DNA of 64,000 bases from Polyangia bacterium (GTDB lineage: Bacteria > Myxococcota_A > Polyangia > Nannocystales > Nannocystaceae), in the NCBI GenBank assembly GCA_030430565.1, contig JAUIKS010000043.1:30287-94286 (forward strand). The letters are read 5' to 3'. Positions 1 through 9,561 of the stretch are shown in pieces (position 1 is the stretch's first letter; each line of letters opens with the position of its first letter). The notes beneath the pieces were generated by a model, which ran no database searches, was not told the origin of the DNA, and saw only the letters and a program-made list of their open reading frames with translations. Position numbers and translations under genes: made by a program.

Positions 1-2
1 GC

Positions 3-3000
3 ATGCTGGGCGCCGCCGGCACGGCGCTCGCGGTCGACCCGAGCGGGAGCTGGGTCGCGGTCGGCCTGCGCGACGGGACCCTGCGGATCTTCGAGCGCGT
101 GCTCGAGGGCGGGCGGCCCGGCGAGGACGCGCGGCTCAAGCACTCGTCCTCGGGCAAGCTGCACCGCGGCGAGATCACGGCGCTGCTGTTCGAGCGCGGC
201 GCCGAGCTGCGCGTCTTGTCGACGGGCGTCGACAAGCAGATCCTGATCACCCACGCCCGCGGCGCGCTCGAGCCGGAGAACCGCTCGGGCAAGAGCGAGC
301 ACGCCGAGCCGTGCCGCGCGATGATCCACGGCGACGAGGGCCGGTTCTACACGGCCGGGCGCGACGCGGTGATCAAGGCCTGGCCGGGGACCTCCGGGCA
401 GAAGCGGCCGGTCACTTTTAAGGACAAGGTCGGCAAGGTCGTCGCGCTGACGATGACGGACTACCGCGGGCGCGTGCACCTCGCGGCCGCCTGCGCCGAC
501 TCGACGCTGCGCGTCTTCTCGCTCGAGAAAGGCAAGCCGCAGGAGCGCGTGCTGCTCGTGCACGGCGCCTACGGCTGGGCCGTCAAGAAGCTGCGGCGCA
601 AAGACCCGGCGATCCGCGAGGGCGTGCTCAAGACGCTCGCGCGCTACAACGACGCCCAGGCGATCGAGCTGCTCGGCAACCAAGCGCGGGTCGACGAGGA
701 TCACGGGCTCAAGGTCAAGGCGACCGAGCTGCTCGGCGCCTCGCAAAACCCCCGCGCGATCAAGGAGCTCGAGCAGCTGCTGCGCGCGCCCGAGGAGGCC
801 GTGCGGGTCGCCGCGTTCGCGGGCCTGCGCGCGCTGGAGGGCGAGTCGAGCCTGCGGCCGATCGAGCTCGCGCTCTCGGTCGGGCGCCGCGATGTCGGCG
901 TGATCGCGACGGGCGCGCTCGCGAAGCTCGCGGAGAGCGATGAGCTGGCGATGGACCGGCTGGTCAAGGCGCTCAACGACGAGCCGCGCGAGGTCCGGAC
1001 CGCCGCCCTGGTCGCGCTCGAGCGGCTGCACGAGGACAGCTCGCCCGAGGCCGACATCCTGTCGCTCCGCTCCTCCCGCGCCGATGTCCGCGAGCTGGCG
1101 CTGGTGCGCCTGTGGCAGCGCCAGCTGATCGGGCGGCCGGAGGTCGCCGCGGCGCTGCGACGCTTCAGCGCCGACGACAACGCCGAGGTGCGCCAGACCG
1201 CGTACCTGATCTCGCTGCTGCGCCGGCCGATCTTGGCCAAGGCGCTGCAAGTCCGCGACAAGCAGATCGATCGCCAGCTCGACGAGCTCGCGCGGGTCCC
1301 CGACCCGTCGAAGCCCGCTGCAGTCGCGGGCGACGCGGATCTGCCCGCGGCGGCCGACGCCGAAGAGGAGACGAAGGGCCCCGAGGACGTCCCGCTCGAC
1401 GACGTGGGCGAGGAGGACAAGCTCCCGCTGCTCGAGGCGATGTCGAGCCGCGCGCGCGACACCTGCCTGGCCGGCGCCAAGGGCCTCGCGCTGCTCGAGG
1501 ACGCGCGCGCCCTCGGGACGCTCCTGCAGCTCAGCCGGGAGCAGGCCGCGAGCGTGCGCGTCGAGACCTGCCGGGCCCTCGAGGCGCTCGGCGACCCGCG
1601 CGGCGCTGGTCGTCTGCGCCTGCTGATGCGCGACAGCGACGCGAGCGTGCGCGACGCGGCGTTCACGGCGCTCGCGCGGCTCGAGCGGAGCCAGCCCTTG
1701 GTGGTCGCCGAGGCCGGGCTGCTCGCGGAGCACGAGGATGTGCGAAGGCGCGGCCTCGAGATGGTGGTCGGCATGCTCAAGCGGCGGCGCGCGGCGGCGC
1801 GCCGGGCCGACAGCGGCGAGGACGAGATCGAGGAGATCGAGGAGATCGAGGAGGTCGAGGAGATCGAGGAGGTCGAGGAGGACAGCATCGCCAGCCTCGA
1901 GGCCGACGCCGCGGCGGCGGTCGAGGCGGTCGACGGCGGCGGCGATGCCGACACCCCCGACACGCCGGCGCTGCGCCTGCTGGAGCGCGCGCTGGGGGAC
2001 GCCTCGATCGTCGTGCGCCGCGAGGCGTTCAAGGCCGTGCTCAACCTCGAGGTCAAGGGCGGCGGCGCTCGCAGCCTGCGCTTCGCGCTGCGCAGCATCC
2101 ACGCCGACATCCGCCGCGAGGTCCTGACCGAGGTCACCGCGCAGATCTCTGAGTCGTGGGCCTGGCCGCTGCTGCTCGAGCTGTTCGAAGACCCCGACCC
2201 CGGCGTGCGCGGCGAGGCCTTTAAGTTCGCGATGAAGCGGACCAAGGGCGTCGGCCTGGAGCCGCTCTCGGCCGCGCTCAAGGGTCGCTACAGCGACCTG
2301 CGGATCGAGGCCACGAAGATCCTCGGCAAGCGCAAGGCCGAGGGCATCCGCGCGCTGCTCTCGACCGCGGTCGACGACGAAGACGAGGCCGTGCGCCAGC
2401 TGGCGATCGACGCGCTGCTGGTCAACGAGGCCGAGGACGCGCTCAAGGAGGCGATGCGCAGCGAATACCCGGACGTGGCCGTTCGGGCAGCTGAGGCCCG
2501 GGCCGCGCACGGCGACCTGGGCGCCGAGAAGCCGCTGCTCGCGGTCCTCGCCGCGCCCGAGCCGGAGATCCCGGCGCTGCGCGCGAAGTGGACTGACCGC
2601 GTGCTGCGAGCGCTGGCCGGCTTGGCGGCGCTCGGCAAGCCCGACGCGCGCGCGCAGGTCCGCGCGCTGCTCGAGCACAAAGACGCGAAGATCCGCCGCA
2701 AGGCCGCGACCGCGCTGGCCTGGATGGCGCGGCCCGACGCGCTCGCCGAGCTGCAGGAGGCGCTGCAGCACAGCGACAAGGTCGTGCAGCGCGAGGCGGC
2801 GCTCGGCCTCGCCTACTGCGGAGACCCCTCGGGGGCCTCGATCATCTTCTCCGCCCGCGACCGCGACATCCCGCCGATGACGCGGATGTACGCGGCGCTC
2901 GCCCTGGGCGCCCAGGCCGACGACGTGTTCATGTCGTTCCTCGACGCGCGCGGGGAGTCCGTCCGCGAGCGCGCGCTGCTGCTGCTGCTGCTCAACGAGC

Positions 3001-6000
3001 TGTGTGAGAACGACGGGATCCCGGACCGCTGCCTGGCGACGCTGGCGTCGGCGCACCCGCGCGTGCGCCTCGTCGCCGCCCAGGCGCTCGAGGTCTTCAA
3101 CGAGTCCACGGCCTTCGCCGAGTTCGTGTGCGTGCAGTTCAACCGCCGCGGCGACAACAAGCCGGCGTGGAAGGTCGACGCCGAGATCGTGGCGAGCCTG
3201 GGCGAGCTGATCGCCCACGGCGACGTGCTCGGCAACCCGCAGATCAAGGTCCGCGCGGCCCAGCTGCTCGAGGCGCTCGACGCCGAGCGGCAGGAGGGCT
3301 TCGACCGCCAGTGGGCCGTGTTCTCGCGCCGCTACGCCAACGCGCTCGCCGAGCGCCAGGCGGTAGCGAGCCTGCGGGCCCGCGCCGAGCTGGCCTACGC
3401 CTCCTCGGAGCTGCGGGAGATCGTCTTCGGCGCCTACACGGGCCTGTCCCGACTGCCAGGTGGCGCGGCGGAGACGAGGATCCGGCAGACCGCGCTCGCG
3501 CGCCTCGTCGAGATCGCCGAGGAGGACAAGCGCCGGCGCGGCGCGGTGATCTCGGTGCTCCGCCTGGCCTTGGTCGACGCCCAGGCGATCATCCGCAAGC
3601 TCGCCTTCGAGAGCCTGCAGAAGCTCGAGATGGACGGCGCCAGCCTCGCGACCGAGGCGCTCGCCAGCGGGCACCGCGACTGCGGCGCGCTCGGCCTCAA
3701 GCTGCTGTCCTCGCTCGGGAGCGCCTCGGCCGGCCTCGCGGTCCTCGAGGACGTGCTCGTGCAGCACACCGACGGCCTCGAGCACGAGGCGGCCAAGCTG
3801 CTCGCCGAGCTGCGCAGCACCGAGAAGGGCGACCCCGCCGAGGGCCTGTCGGGCGAGGAGGCCGCGCAGGCCCGCGAGCGCGCGCGCAAGGCCGCGCTGA
3901 TCGTCGTCCACGCGCGCGCGCTGGCGGCTCGCTCCGAGTCGATGCGCGACGAGGCCGTGCGCGGGCTCGCCGGGGCCTACGAAGAGGGCGGCGAGGGGCC
4001 GGCGGCGGCGGGGCTGCGCGCCGCCCTGGGCTCGCGCTTTCGCAAGGTCCGCTTCGCGGCCGCGAGCCTGCTCGCCGATCGCGGTGACGCGGCTTCCTAC
4101 GAGGTGCTCGTCGAGATGCTGCGCTCGGATCGTCGCAACGAGCAGCGCGAGGCGATCAACCGGCTGCGGCGGCTCGGAGACGGCCGCGCGCCCTCGGCGT
4201 TCATGGACCGGATCGATCACGACCCGGCCGGCAGCGCGATGGCGGACGAGCTGCTCAAGGCGGCCGGGGGGTACCGCCAGGTCGCCGACGCCCCGCGCCT
4301 CTTGCAGTTCTTGGAGAAGCCGAAGCGCCGCCGCGCCGCCTGGGGGGCGCTGCTGAGCATCAGCGGTCACGACCAGACGATCGAGGATCCCGAGGACAAG
4401 TCCGGGCGCATCGAGGAGTGGGAGCTGCGCCAGCACCCGCGCCACGACGACGTGCTCGCCAACATGATGCGGGCCGGCTACCGCCTGGGTGAAGATCGCC
4501 TGCTGGAGCAGGTCATGCCGGCCGCGCGCTGGTCGCGACGCAGCGCGGTCAACTCCGTGCTCGCGACCCTGTGCGAGTACTCGCGCCCGGCCGTGCGCCA
4601 CGCGGCCGTCGAGGCGCTGGGCTGGCGCGTGCGCCAGCGCGGGGCCGAGGTCGACGCGCTGCTGGGCGCGCTGCGATCGGGCGATCCCGAGACCCAGTTC
4701 TTCGCCGCCGAGGGCCTCGCGCTCGCCGGCTACGGCGAGGGGGTGACGGTCCTGCTGACCTGCATCGACCTGCTCCCGAACCTCCGGCAGCGCCAGCGCG
4801 CGGTCAAGGCCCTGGGCGAGCTCGCCGACCCGCGCGCGCTCGATCCGCTGCTGCGCCTCGTGACCGACGACGGGCACGCGCTGCAGGAGCAGGCGGCCGA
4901 GGCCCTGGGGCACATGGGCAAGGCGGCGCCCGAGAAAGCCGAGCGCGTGTTCGGGATCCTCTCGCGCCTGTCCAAGGGGACCGGCGGCGTCGCGCGCCAG
5001 GCCCTGACCGGCCTGCGCTGGTTCGGGACCCGCGACGCGTGGGCGCTGATCCGCGAGCGCGCGCGCGACGACGTCTGGCAGATCCGCCAGCGCGTCGCCG
5101 AGCTGCTCGAGCACAACGACACGCCCTCGACGCGCGCGCTGCTCGTCGATCGCCTCAAGCACGAGGGCTACCACCGGGTCGCGCGCGCGCTGGCGAAGAG
5201 CTTTCGCGCGCTCTCGGGGCCGGACTCGCTCGAGCCCGACTACGTGTTCCTGCAGTCGGCGGTCCGCAACCTCGAGCCGAACACCGTCGAGCGCCTGCGC
5301 GAGCGCGGCGACCCGGGCCGGATCCTCGAGCTGCTCTCGCAGCTCACCCAGGAGGAGCACCGCGGGGTGCTGGTCGCCTCGCTGATGACCCGCGACCCGC
5401 TGCCGGTCGACGAGGCCTCCGAGCAGCTCGACAGCGCGCACGAGGGGACGGCCGGCGTGGCCGCGCAGATCCTCGGGCACGCCGGCGCGCGCGCGGCCGC
5501 GGCCCACGGCCGCCGGCTCGAGGCCTTCACCCAGGAGATGCGCTTCTCCTGGGAGCGCGAGTTTGTCTCGGCGCGCGAGGGCAAGTCGAACCGGCTGACC
5601 AACGTAACAGGTCCGTTGAAGCAGATGCTGTGGGCCTGCGGGCGCGTCGGCGTCGCGACGGCTGAGCTGATCGAGAGCTCGCGGCTGGGCGGGGACGACC
5701 CGCGCGGGCGTCAGGTCCGGCGCGCCGCGGTCCTCGCCCTGGCGAGCGGCGCCGGCGGGGGCAAGGGCCAGGGCCGGCTCGCCGAGGTCGCGGTCGGCTC
5801 GGACGCCGAGCTGCGGACGATCGCCGCCGGGGGCCTGGCCGCGCACGCGCCCCAGCGCGCGGCCTCGCTGGTCGGCGACATCCTCGACGACCGCGCGAGC
5901 CTGACGCGGCTGCTCAGCTCGAAGAAAGCGGCCCAGAGCGCGCGGGTCCACAAGGCCCTGGGCGACGCGGCCGCGAGCGTGCACTACCAAGGCGTCGCGC

Positions 6001-6278
6001 TCCCGCATCTCGTGGAGCGCGCCGACACGCGCGGGCTGATCGCGGTGCTGGCTGACGGTGAGCAGATCGAGTCCGCGCGCCTCGGCGCGATCGAGGGCCT
6101 CGCCCGGATCGCCAACAAGACCGCGCTCGACTGGCTCGCGAACTTCGCGAGCAGCGCCGACGAGGAAGACGAGGAGCTGCGCAAGGCCGCGTGGCGGGCG
6201 ATCCGCCGCGCCAAGCGGCAGCGGGCCCAAGCCAGCGAGACGCGCGAGCGTCACTACCGATGGGAGGTTGAGGTTTGA
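3..6278 (+). CDS. Giant WD40 / HEAT-repeat protein (5' end probably outside window)
   Basis: Open for 2091 codons from the window edge, so the true N-terminus may lie upstream. Residues about 1-190 contain four WD40-like blades (for example DGTLRIF, GVDKQILIT, GRDAVIKAW, DSTLRVFSL). The rest, from about residue 200, is a long run of HEAT/ARM-type helical repeats, recognisable by recurrent motifs such as 'VRxAAxxAL', 'DPDPGVRGEAF' and 'ADPRALDPLLRLV'. An acidic low-complexity insert (EEIEEIEEVEEIEEVEED) lies near residues 608-630. No enzymatic motif is seen; such solenoids are protein or nucleic-acid scaffolds. The stop codon overlaps the TTG start of the next gene (TTGA), with GGGAGG just upstream, which implies translational coupling to the SWIM and reverse transcriptase genes. 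The role as a large sensor or effector subunit is inferred from this context. Confidence 0.85.
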   Translation: MLGAAGTALAVDPSGSWVAVGLRDGTLRIFERVLEGGRPGEDARLKHSSSGKLHRGEITALLFERGAELRVLSTGVDKQILITHARGALEPENRSGKSEHAEPCRAMIHGDEGRFYTAGRDAVIKAWPGTSGQKRPVTFKDKVGKVVALTMTDYRGRVHLAAACADSTLRVFSLEKGKPQERVLLVHGAYGWAVKKLRRKDPAIREGVLKTLARYNDAQAIELLGNQARVDEDHGLKVKATELLGASQNPRAIKELEQLLRAPEEAVRVAAFAGLRALEGESSLRPIELALSVGRRDVGVIATGALAKLAESDELAMDRLVKALNDEPREVRTAALVALERLHEDSSPEADILSLRSSRADVRELALVRLWQRQLIGRPEVAAALRRFSADDNAEVRQTAYLISLLRRPILAKALQVRDKQIDRQLDELARVPDPSKPAAVAGDADLPAAADAEEETKGPEDVPLDDVGEEDKLPLLEAMSSRARDTCLAGAKGLALLEDARALGTLLQLSREQAASVRVETCRALEALGDPRGAGRLRLLMRDSDASVRDAAFTALARLERSQPLVVAEAGLLAEHEDVRRRGLEMVVGMLKRRRAAARRADSGEDEIEEIEEIEEVEEIEEVEEDSIASLEADAAAAVEAVDGGGDADTPDTPALRLLERALGDASIVVRREAFKAVLNLEVKGGGARSLRFALRSIHADIRREVLTEVTAQISESWAWPLLLELFEDPDPGVRGEAFKFAMKRTKGVGLEPLSAALKGRYSDLRIEATKILGKRKAEGIRALLSTAVDDEDEAVRQLAIDALLVNEAEDALKEAMRSEYPDVAVRAAEARAAHGDLGAEKPLLAVLAAPEPEIPALRAKWTDRVLRALAGLAALGKPDARAQVRALLEHKDAKIRRKAATALAWMARPDALAELQEALQHSDKVVQREAALGLAYCGDPSGASIIFSARDRDIPPMTRMYAALALGAQADDVFMSFLDARGESVRERALLLLLLNELCENDGIPDRCLATLASAHPRVRLVAAQALEVFNESTAFAEFVCVQFNRRGDNKPAWKVDAEIVASLGELIAHGDVLGNPQIKVRAAQLLEALDAERQEGFDRQWAVFSRRYANALAERQAVASLRARAELAYASSELREIVFGAYTGLSRLPGGAAETRIRQTALARLVEIAEEDKRRRGAVISVLRLALVDAQAIIRKLAFESLQKLEMDGASLATEALASGHRDCGALGLKLLSSLGSASAGLAVLEDVLVQHTDGLEHEAAKLLAELRSTEKGDPAEGLSGEEAAQARERARKAALIVVHARALAARSESMRDEAVRGLAGAYEEGGEGPAAAGLRAALGSRFRKVRFAAASLLADRGDAASYEVLVEMLRSDRRNEQREAINRLRRLGDGRAPSAFMDRIDHDPAGSAMADELLKAAGGYRQVADAPRLLQFLEKPKRRRAAWGALLSISGHDQTIEDPEDKSGRIEEWELRQHPRHDDVLANMMRAGYRLGEDRLLEQVMPAARWSRRSAVNSVLATLCEYSRPAVRHAAVEALGWRVRQRGAEVDALLGALRSGDPETQFFAAEGLALAGYGEGVTVLLTCIDLLPNLRQRQRAVKALGELADPRALDPLLRLVTDDGHALQEQAAEALGHMGKAAPEKAERVFGILSRLSKGTGGVARQALTGLRWFGTRDAWALIRERARDDVWQIRQRVAELLEHNDTPSTRALLVDRLKHEGYHRVARALAKSFRALSGPDSLEPDYVFLQSAVRNLEPNTVERLRERGDPGRILELLSQLTQEEHRGVLVASLMTRDPLPVDEASEQLDSAHEGTAGVAAQILGHAGARAAAAHGRRLEAFTQEMRFSWEREFVSAREGKSNRLTNVTGPLKQMLWACGRVGVATAELIESSRLGGDDPRGRQVRRAAVLALASGAGGGKGQGRLAEVAVGSDAELRTIAAGGLAAHAPQRAASLVGDILDDRASLTRLLSSKKAAQSARVHKALGDAAASVHYQGVALPHLVERADTRGLIAVLADGEQIESARLGAIEGLARIANKTALDWLANFASSADEEDEELRKAAWRAIRRAKRQRAQASETRERHYRWEVEV

Positions 6279-8224
6279 CCGACACGACCGACACGTCCAA
6301 GCCCGCCGAAGGCGCGGCGGAGGCCACCGGCACCCGCCCCGAGGACGACGTCACGAAGACGCGGACCTCGATCGATCTGCGCTACAAGGGCGCGAGCCAG
6401 GTCGTGCCCGAGGGCACCGGCTCCCGCCTCGCGCTGTTCAGCGACGAGCGGCGCGCCGACGTGCGCGTGCGCGGGCAGGTGAAGCAGCCGCTGCGCCTGC
6501 GCGAGGCGCTCTCGGCGCTCTACGACGTCGTCAGCTCTGATTTTCGATATGTGCCAAAGGACAGAACCGCGTACCTGGCCTACATGCGCATGCGCAAGCA
6601 GACGGCGACCATGGACACGCTCCGCGCGCAGCAGGCCTACTTCGAGTGGATGGCGCGCAACGACCCCTACGCGTGGCTGATCCTCGACCCCGTGGTCACG
6701 GTCCACCCGGACGCGATGATCTTCGAGGTGTTCTCGAAGGACGAGGGCTCCTACGCCAAGCTCGACGTCGACTGGTCGGTGTTCGAGCTCGACGAGCCGG
6801 CGCGCTACGGGACCACCAACGTCGACTACAGCAAGGCGCTGTTCGAGGGCGTGCAGCGCATGCGCAGCTACCGGGAGACGCGGATCTCCATCGGGCGCGA
6901 GGCCGTCGAGCTGTCGACCCCGGCGTCCGGCGACAGCGTGGTCGAGAAGAAGATCCAGGTGCCCGACACCTGGCTGCGCGGCTTCTTGCAGGTGCAGTCG
7001 GCGGCGACGCTGCCGTGGACGCGCCTGCGGATCTCGGCGATCGACCTCTACAACGTGCTGCGTCAGCTCCGGCTGCACGCCGACCAGAAGCGCAAGGGCC
7101 GGGGCGTGCGCATCGAACTCTCGCCGGGCGAGCCGCCGCGCTTGGTGCTCGAGCCCTGGGAGGTCGTCATCGAGACCGGCGCCGGCCCCTACAAGGGGCG
7201 CACCGCGGGCGTGTTCCGGATCTGGGGACGTCGCCGCCTGATGCTGCTGCGGCGCATGCTGCCCTTCATCGAGACCGTCGACATCTACCTGCTCGGCAGC
7301 GGCCTGCCGAGCTTCTACGTCCTGCGCGCCGGCGCGTTCACCTTCACGCTCGGGCTCACCGGCTTCACCTCGTCGAACTGGGCGCAGGCGGTCAACTTCG
7401 ACCTGCTGCTGCCGCGCGCGCGCACCGAGTCGGTCAAGCGCTCGCTCGAGGAGACCCTCAAGGTCCTCGGGCGTCGCTGGTCGGCGTCGGCGACCGACAT
7501 CATGCTCGCGGTCGACGGCGACCCCGACGAGATCTTCTCGGCGCTGCAGCTCGGCTGTCAGCAGGGCGCGATCATGTACGACCTCGCGCGCGACGTGTAT
7601 CGGCTGCGCCCGCTGGTCGACGGCGAGCTCGAGCTCGACCGCATCGAGTACCGCAACGCCCGCGAGCGCGTCGGCCACGACTTGGTGGAGGCAGGCGAGG
7701 TCACGATCGCGACCGAGAACCGGATCTACGGCGTCGGCCTCGAGCTGACCGGCAAGGTCAACGTCGCCGCGGACCACCGCGAGTACCGGCCGCAGCTCGT
7801 CGTCGACGATGACGGCCGCGTGAAGAAGGCCGTGTGCACCTGCGCCTTCTACCGCCGGCACAAGCTCAAGGAGGGGCCGTGCGCCCACCTGATCGCGCTG
7901 CGCATGGCCTACGCCCGCGAGGAGGAGCGTCGCCGCAAGCTGCGGGGGCGCTCGCGCGCGGAGATCGAGATCGAGACCCGGACCTACGCGCGTCGGCGCA
8001 GCGGCGGAGAGGAGATCTACCAGCTCTCGCTCGACCGTCGCCGGCTCAAGCTGCGCTGGGGCCCGCGGCGCGACGCCGCCTTCGGGGGTCAAGACGGCGG
8101 CGCGCGCTCGGGGCTGCGCGTGCAGACGCTGGTGTTTAACTCGGTCGCGGACGCGCGCGCGGCCTACTTCGATCGCGTCGAGCAGCTCGAGGCGCGGGGC
8201 TACCTGGACGCGACGGCGGGCTAG
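6275..8224 (+). CDS. SWIM zinc-finger protein of the HEAT-SWIM-RT cassette
   Basis: 649 aa. The start is TTG, overlapping the upstream stop, with GGGAGG 8-13 nt before it. A SWIM finger (CxCx(n)CxH) is clear: C521, C523, C536 and H538 in the segments 'AVCTCAFYRR' and 'EGPCAHLIALRMAYARE'. SWIM fingers bind zinc and are usually DNA- or protein-binding. Residues about 30-500 are not a family I can name; they contain repeated alpha/beta-looking segments and possibly a winged-helix part. The gene is locked between the giant HEAT protein (overlap) and the reverse transcriptase (35 nt gap), so the three products probably act together. Comparable SWIM proteins occur in MoxR/vWA conflict systems and, as I recall, in one retron type. 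Which of these applies cannot be decided without the genes upstream of the window. Confidence 0.8.
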   Translation: MTDTTDTSKPAEGAAEATGTRPEDDVTKTRTSIDLRYKGASQVVPEGTGSRLALFSDERRADVRVRGQVKQPLRLREALSALYDVVSSDFRYVPKDRTAYLAYMRMRKQTATMDTLRAQQAYFEWMARNDPYAWLILDPVVTVHPDAMIFEVFSKDEGSYAKLDVDWSVFELDEPARYGTTNVDYSKALFEGVQRMRSYRETRISIGREAVELSTPASGDSVVEKKIQVPDTWLRGFLQVQSAATLPWTRLRISAIDLYNVLRQLRLHADQKRKGRGVRIELSPGEPPRLVLEPWEVVIETGAGPYKGRTAGVFRIWGRRRLMLLRRMLPFIETVDIYLLGSGLPSFYVLRAGAFTFTLGLTGFTSSNWAQAVNFDLLLPRARTESVKRSLEETLKVLGRRWSASATDIMLAVDGDPDEIFSALQLGCQQGAIMYDLARDVYRLRPLVDGELELDRIEYRNARERVGHDLVEAGEVTIATENRIYGVGLELTGKVNVAADHREYRPQLVVDDDGRVKKAVCTCAFYRRHKLKEGPCAHLIALRMAYAREEERRRKLRGRSRAEIEIETRTYARRRSGGEEIYQLSLDRRRLKLRWGPRRDAAFGGQDGGARSGLRVQTLVFNSVADARAAYFDRVEQLEARGYLDATAG

Positions 8225-8259
8225 CCGGGAACGACCTCGGAACGGAACGGACCACACGC

Positions 8260-9561
8260 ATGGCCACCGACTCACAAGCGAACCGACTTCGGGACCTCTG
8301 GCGCGCCATCGAGCAGGCCGGCGGGACCGACAAGTACATCCAGTCGCAGCTGCGCGAGCGCGGCTTCCTGGTCGAGCGGCGCGAGACCGACAAGATGAGC
8401 AAGGCGCAGCTGCAGCGCTACAAGAAGCAGCTGAAGGCCGAGGCCGCCGAGAAGCGCAAGCTCAAGCGCGACGCCTGGCAGGCCTACCGCGCGCAGCACG
8501 TCGTGCACCTCGGCGAGGGCGTGTTCTGGAACGACCAGACCGACTTCGACCGCTGGGACCTGCGCGACGCCGACGAGCGCGCGGCCGAGAACGAGCTGCC
8601 GCAGCTCGACAACCCCGGGCAGCTCGCCGCGGCGCTCGGTCTCGAGATCGCCCAGCTGCGCTGGATGGCCTACCACCGCGACGCCGCGACCAAGCTGCAC
8701 TACTACCGCTTCACGATCCCCAAGCGCAGCGGCGGCGAGCGCCCGATCTGGGCGCCGCACAAGCAGCTCAAGGCCGCCCAGCGGTGGATCCTGCGCAACA
8801 TCGTCGAGCGCCTCCCGGTCCACGGCGCCGCCCACGGCTTCCTCCCCGGGCGCTCGATCGCCAGCAACGCGGCCCAGCACAGCGGCGCGAAGATCATCGT
8901 CAAGGTCGACCTCAAGGACTTCTTCCCCACGGTCACCCTGCCGCGCGTGAAGGGGGTGTTCCGCAAGGCCGGCTACCGCGAGCAGATCGCGACGCTGCTC
9001 GCGCTTTTGTGCACCGAGGCGCCGCGCGAGATCGCCCAGCACGAGGGGCGGACCTACTACCTGTCCCTCGGGCCACGATGTCTACCCCAGGGCGCGCCGA
9101 CCAGCCCGGGCCTGACCAACACCCTGTGCCTGCGCCTCGACCGGCGGCTCCAGGGCCTCGCCAGCAAGCTCGGCTGGCGCTACACGCGATACGCCGACGA
9201 CCTGACCTTCAGCTTGCCCAACGGTCATAACGGCGCGCCGCGGGTCGGCGCGCTGCTCGGCGCGATCGCCCACATCGCGGCCGACGAGGGCTTCGCGGTC
9301 CACCCCGACAAGACTCGAGTCTCGCGCGAGGGCGGTCGCCAGCGCGTCACCGGCCTGGTCGTCAACGGCGACGGCGGGCCGCGGGTGCCGCGGGCGATCA
9401 AGCGGCAGATCCGCGCGGCGATCCACAACCTTTCGAAGGGGAAGCCGCTCAAGGAGGGCGAGACCCTGAGCAAGATCGCGGGCTGGGTCGCCTACATCCA
9501 CATGACCGATCCGAAGCTTGGAAAAAAGCTGCAGGAGCAGCTCGCGGCGGTCTCGGGCTGA
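8260..9561 (+). CDS. Retron-type reverse transcriptase
   Basis: 433 aa, ATG start 35 nt after the SWIM stop. Reverse transcriptase core: catalytic Asp D217 in 'VDLKDFF' and the YADD box at 311-314. Two features diagnostic of retron RTs are present: NAxxH (N203-H207, 'NAAQH') before the first catalytic Asp and VTG (363-365) near the C-terminus. The N-terminal ~110 residues are a lysine/arginine-rich helical extension ('QLQRYKKQLKAEAAEKRKLK'), somewhat unusual. Known retron RTs use a cognate msr-msd RNA as template, normally just upstream of the RT. Here the 35-nt gap is far too short, and the preceding sequence is coding, so the RNA, if present, must lie upstream of the window, inside a gene or downstream. 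Function in anti-phage defence is inferred from the family. Confidence 0.9.
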   Translation: MATDSQANRLRDLWRAIEQAGGTDKYIQSQLRERGFLVERRETDKMSKAQLQRYKKQLKAEAAEKRKLKRDAWQAYRAQHVVHLGEGVFWNDQTDFDRWDLRDADERAAENELPQLDNPGQLAAALGLEIAQLRWMAYHRDAATKLHYYRFTIPKRSGGERPIWAPHKQLKAAQRWILRNIVERLPVHGAAHGFLPGRSIASNAAQHSGAKIIVKVDLKDFFPTVTLPRVKGVFRKAGYREQIATLLALLCTEAPREIAQHEGRTYYLSLGPRCLPQGAPTSPGLTNTLCLRLDRRLQGLASKLGWRYTRYADDLTFSLPNGHNGAPRVGALLGAIAHIAADEGFAVHPDKTRVSREGGRQRVTGLVVNGDGGPRVPRAIKRQIRAAIHNLSKGKPLKEGETLSKIAGWVAYIHMTDPKLGKKLQEQLAAVSG

